A stretch of DNA of 24,500 nt, from NCBI GenBank assembly GCA_938003875.1, contig CALKWO010000113.1, forward strand, positions 1 through 24,500. The letters run 5' to 3'. Positions 23,501 to 24,500 of this stretch are shown one piece after another. Under the pieces are notes generated by a model. The model saw only the letters and a list, made by a program, of their open reading frames with translations. It searched no databases and was not told the DNA's origin. This DNA is from an uncultured bacterium (GTDB lineage: Bacteria > Planctomycetota > Uabimicrobiia > Uabimicrobiales > JABWCH01). How positions within the stretch are numbered: position 1 is the stretch's first letter; every line of letters begins with the position of its first letter. Position numbers and translations under genes: made by a program.

Positions 23501-24204
23501 CTTTCCATCAGATTATTTTTTTCCAAACAACGGGTAAATTCCTGGTAGTTATCTGGAGAACAAGAAAGGGTGATAATGAAACCAGCAGAATCTCTTCCTC
23601 TAATTTCTAAACGGTCTAAAATATTGAAAATACTATTGATTCTCCTCAAAGCGTGGAGAATGACAAAAGGAACGCTATCGAGTTTGACAACGCTCAGCTT
23701 CTGCATGGCAGCCATGTTGGCAAAATGCTCCTTCTCGATACGCCAGTGGATATCTCTGAGGCGAATCAATACTGCATTCTTTGCCTCATCCATTTCCCAT
23801 TGTGTTTCTTCCTGAAGAAGAAGCGAGTGTATTTTTTGGGAAATTGCATGCAAAGTTTCCTGATGTCTGGTCTCTTTTACAAAAAGGCTAAAAAGCTCAT
23901 CTTCCTGCAAACGGGTTTCTTTTTCCAAACGGTTCAAAAAGCCGCTTTTATCTTTCAGAAAATCCTCTATAGAAGTAAAAGCCGACAGATCTTCATTTAA
24001 TTTTTTCCAATCCAGAGCGGAAGCAAGTCTTGCCTGCTTGAACTCCAGGATAGCAGCCAAGCCACATCTCAATATTCTATAATCCAGAGGAAAAAGAAGA
24101 ATAGAACCTTCAGTTGCATTTTCTGGAAAATGTCCAAAATAAACAGAGGGTATTTTATTACAAATTCTTTGCCCTAGCTTACGGAGTATAGAAATCATAT
24201 TCAT
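20563..24204 (-). CDS. GlmS-like giant: pseudo-GATase, two SIS domains, extensions
   Basis: A 1213-residue relative of glucosamine-6-phosphate synthase, about twice its usual size. Residues 1-175 are a helical extension. A class-II glutaminase-like region follows: RLEIRGRDSAG (199-208), SHTRWASNGI (306-315), VLNGDIDNYDEL (357-368), TTDAKII (385-391). The family's N-terminal Cys should fall near residue 177 but no Cys is there and the segment is internal, so glutaminase activity is unlikely. SIS 1 is at about 585-720 (TQSGTTTDT, 642-650), SIS 2 at 760-890. Isomerase residues seem kept: Glu786 (KLSEL), His802 (KKHIDL), Lys1008 (AKTVTV, the GlmS C-terminal motif). About 200 further residues are unique. 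AAAGGAAA precedes ATG24204. It may be an ammonia-using or regulatory sugar isomerase. Confidence 0.85.
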   Translation of the reverse strand: MNMISILRKLGQRICNKIPSVYFGHFPENATEGSILLFPLDYRILRCGLAAILEFKQARLASALDWKKLNEDLSAFTSIEDFLKDKSGFLNRLEKETRLQEDELFSLFVKETRHQETLHAISQKIHSLLLQEETQWEMDEAKNAVLIRLRDIHWRIEKEHFANMAAMQKLSVVKLDSVPFVILHALRRINSIFNILDRLEIRGRDSAGFIITLSCSPDNYQEFTRCLEKNNLMERFIERKEYTELISLSIRECHLQDSYSLSFVFKVCNPVGKLGDNVAEMKKLIQEDSIFHYALANSSHPIQYLSHTRWASNGIINIYNCHPLDNALVCMTKSMEEEIPALEFHPYYKSKGHIFAVLNGDIDNYDELKAKIAQDQNVYISERITTDAKIISMAVQQEVQKGLNMEEAFRKAVSGFTGSHAIALQSDWEPGKVFLALKGSGQAIYIGLASDRYIVASEVYGIVEDTEYYLAMDGETPRVPGKPETQGQIFILDHKKGGLEGIQAFYYDGTPINLTPEKVKKAEITTRDIDRQNFPHFFAKEVHQARSSMINTIKGKFQAKEGNVYIEQEKILSPKILEALETQKIKKIYTIGQGTASIAAFAIAYRMEKSLDKFQVRGLKSSELSGFYLKPDMSDSLVIAVTQSGTTTDTNRAIDMVKKRGAYTMSIVNRRNSQVTTMVDSVFYTSDGRDIEMSVASTKAFYSQVTAGEILTVAIGQATHCVSPQEIAERMQSLKDLPDLLSRVIAQKEKIAELAEKWVPLRRHWAIVGSGANYVAAQEIRIKLSELCYKSIACDYVEDKKHIDLSSEPLVLVCAAGSPHGVLGDIIKDVAIFKAHNSLPVVITQEGEKRFDPYAVGIIEVPKSDELSSLILNTLAGHLFGYYAALSIHRQSRFFAALRDQIVMNLTQGNQSSLERNTEIQKDILQFAREFQQRKQQGLFTSSLSPSTCAEITTLLAHATGRMSKQQFLEEFGQVASPTTILNTLIDRLHRAVEEMARPIDAIKHQAKTVTVGTSRLEIDDHGILCEALAKAGVPIETLKEHIVHRLLPIQNAIASIKGYSYYQIQGLNISGQPTKESTIRLMRREGFAATLPSRSAISPVPLVGTKRSVVQKGDIFIGYGLGDSKPILIIPIFSSQNIVTHQLLFHIDFAEKVSPEEAKALVYSEYEEIQNMVTEANIPWSDNLLNLVPVPILCSNEADNIAQEIIMKQKKA

Positions 24205-24222
24205 ATTTTGAATTTCCTTTAT

Positions 24223-24483
24223 TTAATCACGGTTTCCTTCATTTCCCTGCAAATTTTTATTTTCTTCATTTTTGATTAATGCTTCAATTTCTTTTGTTAG
24301 TTCGGGGATTTTATTTCTGATAACATCCCAAACGATAAAATAATTAATAGACATATAATCATGAATTAGTCGGTCTCGTATTCCAGCCATATTTTTCCAA
24401 TGAATATTTTTTGATTGGAGTTTAAATTCTGCTGGAATTTTTTTGCCTATATTCCGCAGCTTGTAAGTGAACTTTTTCGATTT
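24223..24483 (-). pseudogene. HepT/DUF86 toxin C-terminal remnant
   Basis: The minus-strand frame ending in TAA (24223-24225) encodes KKIPAEFKLQ, HWKNMAGIRDRLIHDY, INYFIVWDVIRNKIPEL. This is the C-terminal half of HepT, the HEPN RNase toxin paired with a MNT nucleotidyltransferase antitoxin. The catalytic RX4HXY motif (RDRLIHDY) is intact. The frame is closed upstream by TAA at 24484-24486, where the family normally continues for some 60 residues. The segment before KKIP (YKLRNIG) looks like a shortened version of the IGEA-x-K region. Either a frameshift or deletion broke the gene or only a fragment remains. Its end is 18 nt before the GlmS-like start. The upstream part is outside the window. 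Confidence 0.65.
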
Positions 24484-24500
24484 TTAAAGAGAACCACAGA

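Noticed and set aside
24223..24483. Intact small antisense or standalone gene starting at the internal ATG (53 residues)
   Set aside because: The homology to HepT extends upstream of that ATG, so a broken or partial HepT is a better explanation.

Overview
The window is AT-rich DNA, with a base composition, gene spacing and start signals typical of a Gram-negative-type bacterium. It carries two secreted proteins with PEP-CTERM sorting tails, a lipoprotein, an anaerobe-associated hybrid-cluster protein and an autoregulated RF2. The PEP-CTERM tails exclude a typical Firmicute and would suit a low-GC member of the PVC group or a similar lineage. The sequence alone does not fix the phylum. There are no rRNA genes, insertion sequences, integrases or CRISPR arrays in the window.

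Layout. 1-330: tRNA-Glu(CTC) on the minus strand, divergent from hcp, each with a clear sigma-70-type promoter; the hcp promoter overlaps a Fur/PerR-like palindrome. 334-1980: hcp. 2194-7572: a promoter and four plus-strand genes, cas10/csm1, csm3, csm4 and csm5. This is a stripped-down type III-A-like module with no csm2, csm6, cas6, cas1/2 or array. All four reading frames are intact, yet the catalytic residues of Cas10 (HD and GGDD) and of Csm3 (Asp33) appear to be gone. 7602-8683: GC-rich hairpin, OsmC-family gene, tRNA-Met(CAT) with promoter and terminator, and a PEGA-domain lipoprotein. 8939-10177: a secreted alpha-amylase of the plant type (GH13_6). 10275-16441: an M48 membrane protease, two PEP-CTERM proteins, an inositol-monophosphatase-family enzyme, an MFS transporter and a purine permease, all on the plus strand. 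16442-16801: a gene-free stretch holding two copies of a 90-bp hairpin repeat in opposite orientation; a third copy lies at 20472. 16802-17578: an orphan secreted protein. 17665-24204: minus-strand genes, namely a small unknown membrane-anchored or secreted protein, prfB with its programmed +1 frameshift, a sugar-isomerase-like TIM barrel, and a 1213-residue GlmS-like protein that keeps the isomerase residues but lacks the N-terminal glutaminase cysteine. 24223-24483: the C-terminal part of a HepT (DUF86) toxin-like gene, broken by a stop codon.

How the parts fit. The Csm module is the most unusual system. Its scaffold subunits look complete and translationally coupled, but each known enzymatic output (ssDNA cutting, cyclic oligoadenylate synthesis, target RNA cleavage) lacks its key residues. 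It may act as an RNA-guided or RNA-binding complex without its own catalysis, borrowing crRNAs from elsewhere. The three-copy hairpin family shows compensatory changes in its arms and short direct repeats at its ends, which suggests a small non-autonomous mobile or REP-like element. The rest is ordinary housekeeping and secretion, apart from the unusual amylase and the GlmS-like giant.
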